A stretch of 64,000 nucleotides of DNA from Clavibacter californiensis (lineage in GTDB: Bacteria > Actinomycetota > Actinomycetes > Actinomycetales > Microbacteriaceae), in contig NZ_CP040792.1 of NCBI RefSeq assembly GCF_021952865.1, forward strand, positions 372,001 through 436,000. The letters are read 5' to 3'. The first letter of the stretch is position 1. Every line of letters starts with the position of its first letter. Positions 1 to 8,571 of the stretch are shown here, piece by piece. The position numbers and the translations under genes were made by a program. Below the pieces are notes generated by a model. That model saw only the letters and a program-made list of their open reading frames with translations. It made no database searches and had not been told where the DNA came from.

Positions 1-33
1 TCCTCTTCTCCGTGCCGCGGGGGCGGCGGGCGT

Positions 34-1089
34 CTAGTAGGCGAGCGAGCGGTCGACGGCCTCGAGGATGCGGTCGGCATCCGGGAGGTACAGCGTCTCG
101 AGCTTCGCGGGAGGGAACGGGGCGTCGAATCCGGAGACCCGGATCACCGGCGCCTCGAGCGAGTAGAAGGCGCGCTCGGTGACGGTCGCCGCGATCTCGG
201 AGCCGACCGACACGTGGCCGGGCGCCTCCTGCGCGACGACGAGGCGGCCCGTGCGCTGCACCGACTCGAGGATGGGGCCGTAGTCCACCGGCGACAGCGA
301 GCGCAGGTCGACGACCTCGACGCTCGTGCCCTCCTCGGCCGCGAGCTCGGCGGCCTGCAGCAGCATCGCGACCATGGCCCCGTGGCCGACGAGAGTGACG
401 TCGGTGCCGGAGCGGACGACGCGGCTCTCGTGCAGGCCGATCCCGGGAGCGGAGAAGTCGACCTCGCCCTTCGGTCGGTAGCGCGCCTTGGGCTCGAAGA
501 ACATGACCGGGTCGTCCGACTCGATGGCCTCCTGGATCATCCAGTAGGCGTCGTGCGGGGTGCTCGGGCTCACGACGCGGAGGCCGGGGGTGTGCGCGAA
601 GTACGCCTCGGGGCTCTCCTGGTGGTGCTCGATGGCGCCGATGTGGCCGCCGTACGGCACGCGGATCACGACGGGCATGCGCATGGCGCCCTCGTGCCTG
701 TTGGTGATCTTGGCGAGCTGGCTCGTGATCTGGTCGAAGGCCGGGTAGATGAAGCCGTCGAACTGGATCTCGCACACGGGCCGGTAGCCGCGCATCGCGA
801 GGCCGATGGCCGTGCCGACGATGCCGGACTCCGCGAGCGGGGTGTCGATGACGCGGCGGTCGCCGAAGTCGCGCTGCAGGTGCTCGGTGATGCGGAAGAC
901 GCCGCCGAGCGGGCCGATGTCCTCGCCCATGAGCAGGACCTTGTCGTCTGCCTCGAGCGCGCGGCGGAGGCCGGCGTTGAGCGCCTTGGCCATGGGCATG
1001 CTCTCGATGCCGGCGGGGGCTCCCGTGCCGCGCGTGGCGGCGTCGTCGGATCCGGCGGGGGTGGCCGCGCGGTCGATGGTGTCGGTCAT
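34..1089 (-). CDS. 2-oxoacid dehydrogenase E1 component, beta subunit (branched-chain/pyruvate type)
   Basis: Beta half of a thiamine-diphosphate E1 enzyme that decarboxylates a 2-oxoacid and passes the acyl group to a lipoyl E2. The 351-residue protein has an N-terminal pyrimidine-binding transketolase domain (GEDIG near residue 55, the glutamate expected to activate the cofactor) and a C-terminal transketolase domain. The ATG at 1089 overlaps the alpha-subunit stop by 4 bases (ATGA), so the two are translationally coupled. Bases 1-11 read ggagaagagga on the minus strand, a ribosome site for a further gene, presumably E2, outside the window. Substrate (branched-chain 2-oxoacids, important for the iso/anteiso lipids of this family, or pyruvate) cannot be settled from E1 alone. 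Confidence 0.93.
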   Translation of the reverse strand: MTDTIDRAATPAGSDDAATRGTGAPAGIESMPMAKALNAGLRRALEADDKVLLMGEDIGPLGGVFRITEHLQRDFGDRRVIDTPLAESGIVGTAIGLAMRGYRPVCEIQFDGFIYPAFDQITSQLAKITNRHEGAMRMPVVIRVPYGGHIGAIEHHQESPEAYFAHTPGLRVVSPSTPHDAYWMIQEAIESDDPVMFFEPKARYRPKGEVDFSAPGIGLHESRVVRSGTDVTLVGHGAMVAMLLQAAELAAEEGTSVEVVDLRSLSPVDYGPILESVQRTGRLVVAQEAPGHVSVGSEIAATVTERAFYSLEAPVIRVSGFDAPFPPAKLETLYLPDADRILEAVDRSLAY

Positions 1090-2198
1090 CGGTTCCCCTC
1101 CAGGGAGGCCTCGTAGCGCTCGAGCCACTCGCGCTGCTCCGTCGTGACGGGGTGCGGCTCCGAGTAGACGTGGTCGAAGATGCCGGGCAGCGCCGGGCTC
1201 GTCAGCTCGATGGTGCGGCGGCGGACGTCGGCGGCGAGGTCCTTGGCCTCCTCGTCGATCCCGTCGAAGAGCGACTGCGGCGCGCCCTGCTTCCGCAGGT
1301 ACGCCTCGAGGCGGGCGATGGGGTCCTTCGCGACCCAGCCCTGCAGCTCCTCGTCGGTGCGGTACTTCGTGGGGTCGTCGCTCGAGGTGTGCGCGCCGAC
1401 GCGGTACGTGAGCGCCTCGATGAAGGAGGGGCCGCCGCCGTTGCGCGCGTCGTCGAGGTGCTTGGCCGTGACGGCGTAGCTCGCGAAGACGTCGTTGCCG
1501 TCGACCTGCGTGCTCGGCACGCCGAAGCCGCGCGAGCGGAGGTAGAGGGGCGTGCGCGACTGCGTGCTGACGGGGACCGAGATCGCCCAGTGGTTGTTCT
1601 GGAGGAAGAAGACCTGCGGGGTCTGGAAGCTCGCGGCGAAGACGAACGCCTCGCTCACGTCGCCCTGGCTGGTGGCGCCGTCGCCGTAGTAGGCGATGAC
1701 CGCGGTGTCGCGGTCGGGATCTCCCGTGGCGACGTCGCCGTCGAACGCGACGCCCATCGCGTAGCCCGTCGCGTGCAGCGCCTGCGAGCCGATGACCAGC
1801 GTGTAGAGGTGGAAGTTCGCCACCGCCGGATCCCACCCGCCATGGGTGACGCCGCGCATGAGGCGCACGATGTCCACCGGGTCGATGCCGCGGATGAGCG
1901 CGACGCCGTGCTCGCGGTAGGCCGGGAACACGTGGTCCTGCGGGCGCGTGGCCCGACCGGATCCGACCTGCGCCGCCTCCTGCCCGGTGCTCGGCGCCCA
2001 GAGGCCCAGGTGGCCCTGGCGCTGGAGGTTCGTGGCCTCGAGGTCGAACGCCCGCGTCAGGCGCATGTCGCGGAGGAAGCCGCGGTGGTCGTCCTCCGTG
2101 AGTCGCTCGAAGTACGGGAGGAACTCCTCGGCGGAGTCGCTCGGTGCGAGCTCGCCCGCGGGGGTCAGGAGCTGGACCGTCACATCGCTTTCCGGCAT
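1086..2198 (-). CDS. 2-oxoacid dehydrogenase E1 component, alpha subunit
   Basis: Alpha partner of the E1 heterotetramer, 370 residues, the usual length for the two-subunit type. The thiamine-diphosphate motif is clear: GDGATSQG near residue 172 followed by NN near 201. The segment TYRVGAHTSSDDPTKYR resembles the phosphorylation-loop region of branched-chain enzymes. The ATG at 2198 has TAGGTT exactly 6 nt upstream, so the transcript is probably leaderless and starts here; the TAG of that hexamer is also the stop codon of the upstream aminotransferase gene. Forms an operon with the beta subunit. Confidence 0.93.
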   Translation of the reverse strand: MPESDVTVQLLTPAGELAPSDSAEEFLPYFERLTEDDHRGFLRDMRLTRAFDLEATNLQRQGHLGLWAPSTGQEAAQVGSGRATRPQDHVFPAYREHGVALIRGIDPVDIVRLMRGVTHGGWDPAVANFHLYTLVIGSQALHATGYAMGVAFDGDVATGDPDRDTAVIAYYGDGATSQGDVSEAFVFAASFQTPQVFFLQNNHWAISVPVSTQSRTPLYLRSRGFGVPSTQVDGNDVFASYAVTAKHLDDARNGGGPSFIEALTYRVGAHTSSDDPTKYRTDEELQGWVAKDPIARLEAYLRKQGAPQSLFDGIDEEAKDLAADVRRRTIELTSPALPGIFDHVYSEPHPVTTEQREWLERYEASLEGNR

Positions 2199-2204
2199 CG
2201 TCCC

Positions 2205-2210
2205 AACCTA
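2205..2210 (-). promoter_or_regulatory. -10 element for the E1 alpha-beta operon
   Basis: TAGGTT on the minus strand, 6 nt before the ATG at 2198. It overlaps the stop codon of the preceding aminotransferase gene (2208-2210). Confidence 0.5.
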
Positions 2211-3323
2211 CCGGCGCGCCGGGTGGCCCTCCGGCAGGCCCCGGACAATTCCCGCCGACGCGTTCAGTAGCTTCCGGACAGAGGCGGGCTCGCCGATGGT
2301 GACGCGGATCCCCTCGCCCGCGAACGCGCGCACCACGAGCCCGGCGGCCGCGAGCTGCGCCTCCACCTCGGCGGTCTCGGCGCCCGTGGCCAGCCAGACG
2401 AAGTTGCCATGGGGTCGCGGGACGTCCCAGCCCTGCTCGGTGAGCGCGCGCCAGGCCTCGTCGCGATCGCGCGCGAGGACGGCCACGCGCTCCAGGAGCT
2501 CGTCCTCGTGCTCGAGCGACGCGAGCGCCGCATGCTGCGCGTGGCCGGTGACGGAGAGCGGGATCGCGGCGGAACGGGCCGCGTCGAGGATGCGCGGGTG
2601 GCCCACCGCGTAGCCGATGCGGAGGCCGGCGAGGCCGTACGCCTTGGAGAAGGTGCGGAGGACGACGAGGTTCGGGTGGTCGGCGAGGAGGCGCATGCCG
2701 TCGAGGGCATGCTCCGGGCCCACGAACTCGCCGTACGCCTCGTCGAGGAGCACGAGCACGTCGCGCGGGACGGCCGCGAGCAGGCGCTCGACGTCGGCCT
2801 CCGTGACGAGCGTGCCGGTGGGGTTGTTCGGGGTGCAGACGATGACGACGCGCGTGCGGTCGGTGAGCGCGGCGATCATGCCGTCGACGTCGTGCGAGTG
2901 GTCGGGCAGGTTCGGGACGGGGACGCCCGTCGCGCCCGCGACCGTGATGAGCGTGGGGTACGCCTCGAAGGAGCGCCACGCGTGGACGACCTCGTCGCCC
3001 GGGCCTGCGGCCGCCGTGATGAGCTGCGAGAGGATCGCCACGGATCCGGCTCCCGCGTGGACGTGGTCGACCGTGACGCCGAAGCGCTCGGCGAGCGCGG
3101 TGCGCAGCAGGGTCGCACCCGCGTCGGGGTACCGGTTGACGTCGCGCACCTGGTCGATGCGGGCGAGCACCGACGGCAGCGGGTCGAACGGGTTCTCGTT
3201 GCTGGAGAGCTTGAAGTCGTCCTCGCCGGCGGGCTTGCCCTGGCGGTAGGCGACCATGGCCGCGATGGCGGGACGGAGCCTCACGGGGGCGGCGTCGTCG
3301 AGGGGCGCGGGTTCGGGGATCAC
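2208..3323 (-). CDS. hisC: HisC-like PLP aminotransferase (histidinol-phosphate or aromatic amino acid aminotransferase)
   Basis: Class I/II fold PLP enzyme of 371 residues. Family landmarks: [12 protein letters not shown] near residue 40, NNPTGT near 166 and the PLP-lysine segment [15 protein letters not shown] near residues 220-235. It transfers an amino group between glutamate and either imidazole-acetol phosphate or an aromatic 2-oxoacid. No other his genes are nearby, and actinobacteria often carry a stand-alone HisC-like aromatic transaminase (pat), so that alternative is real. The start is a GTG with TAGAAT 6 nt upstream. It reads divergently from the small membrane gene at 3394. Confidence 0.87.
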   Translation of the reverse strand: MIPEPAPLDDAAPVRLRPAIAAMVAYRQGKPAGEDDFKLSSNENPFDPLPSVLARIDQVRDVNRYPDAGATLLRTALAERFGVTVDHVHAGAGSVAILSQLITAAAGPGDEVVHAWRSFEAYPTLITVAGATGVPVPNLPDHSHDVDGMIAALTDRTRVVIVCTPNNPTGTLVTEADVERLLAAVPRDVLVLLDEAYGEFVGPEHALDGMRLLADHPNLVVLRTFSKAYGLAGLRIGYAVGHPRILDAARSAAIPLSVTGHAQHAALASLEHEDELLERVAVLARDRDEAWRALTEQGWDVPRPHGNFVWLATGAETAEVEAQLAAAGLVVRAFAGEGIRVTIGEPASVRKLLNASAGIVRGLPEGHPARR

Positions 3324-3329
3324 CGGGCG

Positions 3330-3335
3330 ATTCTA
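3330..3335 (-). promoter_or_regulatory. -10 element, leaderless hisC-like gene
   Basis: TAGAAT on the minus strand, 6 nt before the GTG at 3323; predicts transcription starting on the start codon. Confidence 0.55.
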
Positions 3336-3381
3336 CGGGCGGGTCGCCGCCCGGCCCATGGTCCGCGGGGGCGGCGTCTGC

Positions 3382-3387
3382 GAGGAT
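3382..3387 (+). promoter_or_regulatory. -10 element, leaderless membrane-protein gene
   Basis: GAGGAT placed 6 nt before the ATG at 3394. Same geometry as the divergent aminotransferase promoter about 50 bp away. Confidence 0.4.
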
Positions 3388-3393
3388 CGCAGC

Positions 3394-3789
3394 ATGCCCC
3401 GATTCCTCGTCCGCGTGGTCGTCAACGCCGTCGCGCTCTGGCTCACCACGCTCATCGTCTCCGGCACCATCGTGACCGCCTACGAGCCGGGCGACACCAC
3501 GGCCACCGTGCTCACCTACCTCCTGCTCGGCGCGATCTTCGGCGTCGTGAACGGCGTCATCGGCACGGCCATCCGGATCGTCGCGTTCCCCCTCTACATC
3601 CTCACGCTCGGCCTCATCGCGCTCATCGTCAACGGTCTGCTCTTCCTCCTGGTGGGCGCCATCTCCGACGCGCTCGGCTTCGGCCTCACGGTCGAGGGGT
3701 TCTGGTGGGGCGTGCTCGGGGCGTTGCTCATGGCGTTCTTCAGCTGGCTGGTGGGCCTCGTGCTCCGACCGGTGACCTCGAGGGCCTGA
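3394..3789 (+). CDS. Phage-holin-family (DUF4/PF04020-type) membrane protein
   Basis: A 131-residue, almost wholly hydrophobic protein with about four membrane segments and the charged start MPRFLVRVVVNAVALW. This pattern, with a conserved glycine/asparagine region (FGVVNGVIGTAIRIV), is typical of the phage-holin family 4 membrane proteins that are widespread in bacterial chromosomes without any phage; their role is unknown. A longer frame extends upstream but lacks a credible start; the ATG at 3394 follows a -10 hexamer by 6 nt. Nothing else phage-like is nearby, so the family name should not be read as prophage. Confidence 0.82.
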   Translation: MPRFLVRVVVNAVALWLTTLIVSGTIVTAYEPGDTTATVLTYLLLGAIFGVVNGVIGTAIRIVAFPLYILTLGLIALIVNGLLFLLVGAISDALGFGLTVEGFWWGVLGALLMAFFSWLVGLVLRPVTSRA

Positions 3790-3797
3790 CCCGCGCG

Positions 3798-5075
3798 TCA
3801 CATCCCACCGCCCGAGCCGCCTGGCGGGGTGAGCGGTGCCCGCTCCGCCCGGTAGAGGTGGGACGCGACCGGCGTGGCCCCGTCGAGGAACCCGTGGAGC
3901 TCGTCGCGTGCCCGCTGCAGGAGCGGGGACCGCGAGGCGTCCATCTCGGTCGCCGTCGCCCGGTAGGTGCCCAGACCGTGCGCGTCCAGGACGCCGGCGT
4001 GGGCCGTCGGCCCGAAGGCCGGCGCGCGCACCACGACGTCGTCGCCCGCGTCGCCGTCGGACGGGCGCACGCCGCCGAGCGAGGGGACGGGGTCGTCCGT
4101 GTGCTCCACGGCCACGCCGTCGATCCCCTGGCGGATGGGCAGCTGCCCCACCGGGGAGCCGAACGTGAGCTCGTGGGTGACGTGGAGGCCCGGGGCGTCG
4201 CCCACCGATCGCGCCAGGATCCCGCCCATCGAGTAGCCGACGACGTAGACCTCGTCGTCCGCGGTCGCGCCGGCCTCGCGGAGCGCCGTCTCGGCCGCGT
4301 GCACGGCGGACCCGCCCTCGGTGGCGAGCGCGGCCGCCGCCGAGGCCGGTCCGAAGTCCTCGCGGCCCGTGCCCGGATCCAGGGTGACCATGCCGCCCAG
4401 GTACGCGACGAAGCGGCGGCGGCCGTCCGGTGCCCGGTACTCCTCGACGCGCATCTGCGGGGTGCCGGGGACCGGATCGGGGATCCGGTCGGCCAGGTCC
4501 TCCAGGGTCGCCGGCGCCGGGCGGACGGCGTCACGGCGGACGTGGACGACGGCGGGCGCGTCGCGCAGGACGCCGAGGACTCCCAGCGCGGCGAGGAGGC
4601 CCGCGGTCGTCTCCCGCACGCCGTCGTCGCCGGCCGGGCGGTCCGGGAGGAAGCGCGCGGCTGCGGCCGCGATGTCCGAGACCACGTCCCGGACGACGGC
4701 GGGCAGCAGGATCCGGAGGGCCCCGCCCGGAGAGGCGGGAGCGGCATCCGTGGCACCGCCGTCCGCCGCGGCGGATCGCACGCAGCGGTCGGCGTCCCGC
4801 TCCCCGTCCGCGTACTCGGCGGCGGCGCGACGCAGGTCGGCGGCGAGCGCCCGCGCGTCGTGGGCGGCGGACGACAGGAGACCCCGCGGGGCGTCGAGGC
4901 TCGCGTCGTGATCGCCCGTGATCGTGGCCACCAGCGGCGGCAGGGCCAGCGCGCGGGCATGGTCGTCCAGCCGACTGCCCGCGTCGTCGAGCCGCGCGGC
5001 GATGCGCGTCAGGTCGTCCGTCTCGACCTCGGTGCCGCCTCCCTGGGTGACGGTGAGCCCCGCGACCGCGGTCAC
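3798..5075 (-). CDS. Alpha/beta hydrolase with helical N-terminal domain (lipase class 3-like active site)
   Basis: A 425-residue protein. Residues about 15-110 form a charged, alanine-rich helical region like WXG100/ESX-type helical bundles; residues about 200-400 hold the hydrolase. The nucleophile lies in GYSMGG (Ser282), followed by HELTFGSPVG, DDPVP (Asp327/328) and AHGLGTY (His366), an order matching the Ser-Asp-His triad of class 3 lipases. No signal peptide is visible. The GTG start at 5075 overlaps the stop of the upstream WXG-like gene by 4 bases (GTGA), so the two are made together. Substrate unknown; lipid esterase or cell-envelope hydrolase are possibilities. Confidence 0.72.
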   Translation of the reverse strand: MTAVAGLTVTQGGGTEVETDDLTRIAARLDDAGSRLDDHARALALPPLVATITGDHDASLDAPRGLLSSAAHDARALAADLRRAAAEYADGERDADRCVRSAAADGGATDAAPASPGGALRILLPAVVRDVVSDIAAAAARFLPDRPAGDDGVRETTAGLLAALGVLGVLRDAPAVVHVRRDAVRPAPATLEDLADRIPDPVPGTPQMRVEEYRAPDGRRRFVAYLGGMVTLDPGTGREDFGPASAAAALATEGGSAVHAAETALREAGATADDEVYVVGYSMGGILARSVGDAPGLHVTHELTFGSPVGQLPIRQGIDGVAVEHTDDPVPSLGGVRPSDGDAGDDVVVRAPAFGPTAHAGVLDAHGLGTYRATATEMDASRSPLLQRARDELHGFLDGATPVASHLYRAERAPLTPPGGSGGGM

Positions 5076-5398
5076 GCGCGCGCTCCGGGGCAGCCGGGCG
5101 CCGAGCCGGCGGCCGGATGCGCGTCGTGGAGCAGGGTCCCCGCGAGCGCGACGCGACCGGCGAGGTCGTCGAGGGCGCGGACGAACGCGTCGTGCGCGCG
5201 TCCGGACCACGACGGATCATCCCGGCAGGAGGCGATGCCGCGGTGCGTCTCCGTCACCGCGTCGGCGATGGCGGCGAGCGCATGCGCGCGCGTGACCGCC
5301 TCGGCGCGGAGCTGTCCCGGCGTGCTGCCGCTCTCCCGACCCGTCGCTCCGAGCGGATCGCCTCCGACCGCACCCCATCCACCCGGCTGCTCCTGCAT
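5072..5398 (-). CDS. Small WXG100-like helical protein
   Basis: A 108-residue protein with two alanine-rich helices joined by a turn containing W-S-G (DPSWSGRAHDAF), the hallmark arrangement of WXG100/ESX family proteins. It is co-translated with the following hydrolase (4-base overlap). WXG100 proteins usually travel through type VII secretion or act as its chaperone-like partners; no secretion genes occur in this window. The assignment is by motif and length only. The start chosen is ATG at 5398. Confidence 0.55.
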   Translation of the reverse strand: MQEQPGGWGAVGGDPLGATGRESGSTPGQLRAEAVTRAHALAAIADAVTETHRGIASCRDDPSWSGRAHDAFVRALDDLAGRVALAGTLLHDAHPAAGSAPGCPGARA

Positions 5399-5517
5399 CG
5401 CGTCCCGTCCTCTCCCGTCCGCCGCATCGTGCGCCGCGGCGAGGACGGCCGGCCGTCGGATGCCGCATCCAGGGGACGGAGGAGGGATACGGGGGTGTGG
5501 GGAGGGACCGCAGCCGA

Positions 5518-5523
5518 CAGAAT
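5518..5523 (+). promoter_or_regulatory. -10 element, leaderless phosphatase gene
   Basis: CAGAAT lies 6 nt before the ATG at 5530, which selects that start over an in-frame ATG at 5497. Confidence 0.45.
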
Positions 5524-5529
5524 GAGCGC

Positions 5530-6057
5530 ATGGGAGCCCCCGACTCTCCGGCCGCGACGGCTCCACCCGTCTTCCGGATCGCCTTCGTCTGCACCGGCAA
5601 CATCTGCCGCTCCCCCATGGCGGAGGTCGTCTTCCGGGACCTCGTGCAGCGCGCCGGGCACGCCGACCGCGTCTCCGTGACGAGCGCAGGGACGGGCGAC
5701 TGGCACGTGGGCGAGCAGGCGGACGCGCGCACCCTCGCCGCGCTCGAGCGCCGCGGCCTGTCGGGATCCGCGCACCGCGCCAAGCAGTTCGACCCGGACA
5801 CGCTGCCCGACCTCGACCTGGTGGTCGTGTTCGACCGCGGCCAGGAGCGGACGCTGCGCCAGTGGGCGCGGACGGAGGCGGACCGGGCGAAGATCCACCT
5901 GCTGCTGTCGTTCGATCCTCCACAGGCCCACCTGCGGGACGTGCCCGACCCCTACTACACGGACGCGGCGATGTTCGATCGGGTTCTTGGGATGATAGAG
6001 CGAGCCGCCCGGGCCCTCCTCGCGCAGGTGGAGCCCGGCATCCGTCCCCCCAGCTAG
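5530..6057 (+). CDS. Low-molecular-weight protein-tyrosine phosphatase
   Basis: A 175-residue cytoplasmic phosphatase. The P-loop CTGNICRSP near residues 19-27 carries the nucleophilic cysteine and the phosphate-binding arginine, and the C-terminal DPYYTD supplies the general-acid aspartate. It removes phosphate from tyrosine residues; in actinobacteria such enzymes are linked to polysaccharide export or stress signalling, but no partner kinase is adjacent. An N-terminal extension of about 14 residues precedes the fold. Followed at 14 bp by purB. Confidence 0.92.
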   Translation: MGAPDSPAATAPPVFRIAFVCTGNICRSPMAEVVFRDLVQRAGHADRVSVTSAGTGDWHVGEQADARTLAALERRGLSGSAHRAKQFDPDTLPDLDLVVVFDRGQERTLRQWARTEADRAKIHLLLSFDPPQAHLRDVPDPYYTDAAMFDRVLGMIERAARALLAQVEPGIRPPS

Positions 6058-6070
6058 GAGATCCCCCCGC

Positions 6071-7453
6071 ATGAGCCCGTTGCCCCCGCAGGTGCTGAGC
6101 CCCCTCGACGGCCGCTACGCCCCCGTCGTCACCGAGCTCGGCGAGCACCTCTCGGAGGCGGGCCTCAACCGGGCGCGCATCCACGTAGAGATCGAGTGGC
6201 TCATCCACCTCACCGACCGGTCGCTCCTCTCCTCCTCGCCGTTCACGGACGCGCAGAAGGCGGCGTTGCGCGAGGTCGTCCAGGGCTTCGGCCAGGAGCA
6301 GATCGACGCGCTCGCCCGCGTCGAGGCCGTCACCCGGCACGACGTGAAGGCCGTCGAGTACTTCGTGCGCGACCGCCTGGAGGAGCTCGGCCTCGCGCAC
6401 GTCGCCGAGCTCACGCACTTCGCGTGCACGAGCGAGGACATCAACAACCTCTCCTACGCGCTCGTCATCGACCGAGCCGTGCGCGAGGTCTGGCTCCCGA
6501 AGCTCGTCTCCGTCATCGGCGCGCTCCGCGAGCGGGCCCTCCTCTTCCGCGACGACGCCATGCTGTCGCGCACGCACGGGCAGCCGGCCACGCCCACGAC
6601 CCTCGGCAAGGAGCTCGCGGTGTTCGTGCACCGGCTCGAGCGCCTGCGGGCCGACGTGGAGGACGTCGAGGTGCTCGGCAAGTTCAGCGGCGCAACGGGC
6701 ACGTTCGCGGCGCACCTCGCCGCCGACGCGGACGTCGACTGGCCCGCCGAGTCCCGCGCGTTCGTCACGTCGCTCGGGCTCGTGTGGAACCCGCTCACCA
6801 CGCAGATCGAGTCGCACGACTGGCAGGCCGAGCTGTACACGCGCATCGCCCACGTCAACCGGGTCCTGCACAACCTCTGCACGGACGTGTGGACCTACAT
6901 CTCCATGGGGTACTTCCGGCAGATCCCCCAGGCGGGCGCCACCGGGTCGTCGACGATGCCGCACAAGATCAACCCCATCCGGTTCGAGAACGCCGAGGCG
7001 AACCTCGAGCTTTCGGACGCGCTGCTCGACTCGCTCGCGTCCACGCTCGTCACGTCCCGGCTCCAGCGCGACCTCACCGACTCCACGACGCAGCGCAACG
7101 TCGGCGTCGCGCTCGGTCACTCGCTGCTGGCGCTCGACAACATCGGGCGCGGTCTCCTCGAGATCGACGTCGACCGGGCGCTGCTCGCGGCCGACCTCGA
7201 CGCCAACTGGGAGATCCTCGGCGAGGCCATCCAGACGGTCATCCGCGCGGAGATCGTGGCGGGGCGCAGCTCGATCAGCGACCCGTACGCGGTGCTCAAG
7301 GAGCTCACGCGGGGCAAGCGCGTCGGACGCGACGAGATGCGGGCGTTCGTCTCCGGGCTCGACATCGGGGACCAGGCGAAGGCGCGACTGCTCGAGCTGA
7401 CGCCGGCCGGGTACGCCGGGCTGGCGTCGCAGCTGGTCGACCACATCCTCTGA
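6071..7453 (+). CDS. purB: Adenylosuccinate lyase
   Basis: Full-length (460 aa) member of the fumarase/aspartase superfamily. It cleaves fumarate from SAICAR and from adenylosuccinate in purine synthesis. The signature GSSTMPHKINPI near residues 295-306 carries the mobile catalytic serine loop, and LSRTHGQPATPTT near 168-180 supplies the histidine. The ORF starts at ATG 6071 after a purine-rich aggaga. It is read in the same direction as the phosphatase gene; a hairpin terminator follows. Confidence 0.97.
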   Translation: MSPLPPQVLSPLDGRYAPVVTELGEHLSEAGLNRARIHVEIEWLIHLTDRSLLSSSPFTDAQKAALREVVQGFGQEQIDALARVEAVTRHDVKAVEYFVRDRLEELGLAHVAELTHFACTSEDINNLSYALVIDRAVREVWLPKLVSVIGALRERALLFRDDAMLSRTHGQPATPTTLGKELAVFVHRLERLRADVEDVEVLGKFSGATGTFAAHLAADADVDWPAESRAFVTSLGLVWNPLTTQIESHDWQAELYTRIAHVNRVLHNLCTDVWTYISMGYFRQIPQAGATGSSTMPHKINPIRFENAEANLELSDALLDSLASTLVTSRLQRDLTDSTTQRNVGVALGHSLLALDNIGRGLLEIDVDRALLAADLDANWEILGEAIQTVIRAEIVAGRSSISDPYAVLKELTRGKRVGRDEMRAFVSGLDIGDQAKARLLELTPAGYAGLASQLVDHIL

Positions 7454-7463
7454 GCCGGTCGGT

Positions 7464-7491
7464 CGGGGCCCTCGCCGCGGCGGGGGTCCCG
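7464..7491 (+). terminator. Terminator after purB
   Basis: Arms 7464-7474 and 7481-7491 pair over 11 bp (two G-U wobbles) around loop ccgcgg, 10 bases past the purB stop. No U-tract, as is common in high-GC actinobacteria. Confidence 0.5.
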
Positions 7492-7537
7492 ACGCACGTC
7501 AGCGGACGCGGATCGGGGCGGAACGGATCACGCGGGC

Positions 7538-7807
7538 TCAGTGCCGGGTGGGACGATCCGGGTGGTCCTGCTCGTCCATGTCCTGCAGCTCGTCGCGGTT
7601 CGGCTTGAACGACAGGGCCAGCATCGCGAGCATCACGAGGGCGCCGATGAAGGCCACGCCCGTGAACACGACCACGACCGTCCAGCCCTGGGCGTCGGCG
7701 GGCCGCGTGCTGAGCCCCACGATGAGGCCCACGAAGGCGGCGAGGGCCGCGGCGATGCCGAGCAGCTCGGCGGGGCGCATGCGGTCCTTGCGGATGTTGG
7801 AAGTCAC
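7538..7807 (-). CDS. Small two-span membrane protein
   Basis: 89 residues with two hydrophobic helices (about 13-33 and 42-66) and a very acidic, charged C-terminus (DELQDMDEQDHPDRPTRH). It starts with GTG only 2 bases downstream of the preceding membrane gene, so it is the second gene of a two-gene unit. I do not recognise the family; the coupling to a DUF308-like protein suggests an envelope-associated role. Confidence 0.65.
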   Translation of the reverse strand: MTSNIRKDRMRPAELLGIAAALAAFVGLIVGLSTRPADAQGWTVVVVFTGVAFIGALVMLAMLALSFKPNRDELQDMDEQDHPDRPTRH

Positions 7808-7809
7808 GG

Positions 7810-8484
7810 TCAGCTCGCGCTCTCGGTGGTCCGGGGGGCGTCCGCCGCGGAGGTCGCGGTGGGCGTGGAGGTGCCCCATTTCATGCTCAGGGCGGCGATG
7901 ACCAGGAAGACCCCGACGATCGCCGCGTAGGCGCCCAGGAGGCCGACGGCCACGACGGGCGCGGTGAGCTGGCCCTCGCGCTGCTCGACCCCGCCGTACT
8001 GGACGACGAGGTCCGGCGGCACCAGGAGGAAGGCGACGGCGAGCACGACGGTGAGCGCTCCGGCGGTGATCGCGTCGGTGGCGCCCGGCACGGGGCCGCG
8101 CGAGCGCAGGCCGGCGACGAGCTCCAGGAACCCGGTGACGACGGCCCAGACGCTGACGGCGTAGAGGAGGACGAGGACGCCCCCGTCGCGGGCCAGGAGG
8201 GCGGCGATGCCCGCCACCACGGTGATCGAACCCTGGGCGACGGTGCTCGTACGGAGGCGCGCGGCGGGACCGCGGAGGGCCCGGGCGCCGAGGCCCGCGG
8301 TGATCAGGCCGGAGAGGATCGCGAAGACGCCGAACGCCACGAGGCCGAGGGACGGCGAGTGGTCGGTCGAGAAGGTGATGAACGCGGCGAGCGCGAGGGC
8401 GGGCATCGCGCGCAGGAGGAGCACGGGCCAGTACGCCGCCCGGAACGTCAGCTCGTCCTCGGACACGGCAGCCTCTCTCTCCAT
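7810..8484 (-). CDS. Multi-span membrane protein, HdeD/DUF308-like
   Basis: 224 residues with about six transmembrane helices arranged as repeated pairs (for example FGVFAILSGLITAGLGARAL and LLYAVSVWAVVTGFLELVAG), the pattern of HdeD/DUF308 acid-stress membrane proteins. The Thr/Ala-rich tail is probably cytoplasmic. The ATG at 8484 has TAGGCT 7 nt upstream. First gene of a two-gene operon. Confidence 0.7.
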   Translation of the reverse strand: MEREAAVSEDELTFRAAYWPVLLLRAMPALALAAFITFSTDHSPSLGLVAFGVFAILSGLITAGLGARALRGPAARLRTSTVAQGSITVVAGIAALLARDGGVLVLLYAVSVWAVVTGFLELVAGLRSRGPVPGATDAITAGALTVVLAVAFLLVPPDLVVQYGGVEQREGQLTAPVVAVGLLGAYAAIVGVFLVIAALSMKWGTSTPTATSAADAPRTTESAS

Positions 8485-8491
8485 CCGGGCC

Positions 8492-8497
8492 AGCCTA
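8492..8497 (-). promoter_or_regulatory. -10 element, leaderless DUF308-like operon
   Basis: TAGGCT on the minus strand, 7 nt before the ATG at 8484; divergent from the promoter at 8560. Confidence 0.5.
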
Positions 8498-8559
8498 CTC
8501 GGTGGGTTCCTGGGCGGATGCTCGGCCGGGGCCCGCGATGGCGGCCCGGCGAGCTGGCC

Positions 8560-8565
8560 TAGGCT
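8560..8565 (+). promoter_or_regulatory. -10 element, leaderless small membrane gene
   Basis: TAGGCT 6 nt before the GTG at 8572. The exact spacing supports the very short ORF downstream as a real gene. Confidence 0.5.
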
Positions 8566-8571
8566 CGACAC

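Noticed and set aside
3394-3789. Prophage remnant suggested by the phage-holin-like gene
   Set aside because: No endolysin, integrase, capsid or att-like repeats nearby; this family is common in non-phage chromosomal settings.
34-3801. A 1255-codon minus-strand open frame spanning two dehydrogenase genes and hisC
   Set aside because: Only its last third, from 1089, encodes the E1 beta protein. The rest is Arg/Pro/Gly-rich shadow sequence in another frame of real genes, a GC-bias artefact.
2409-5525. A 1038-codon plus-strand frame opposite hisC and the hydrolase
   Set aside because: Antisense shadow; hisC, holin-like and hydrolase motifs lie in the other frames.
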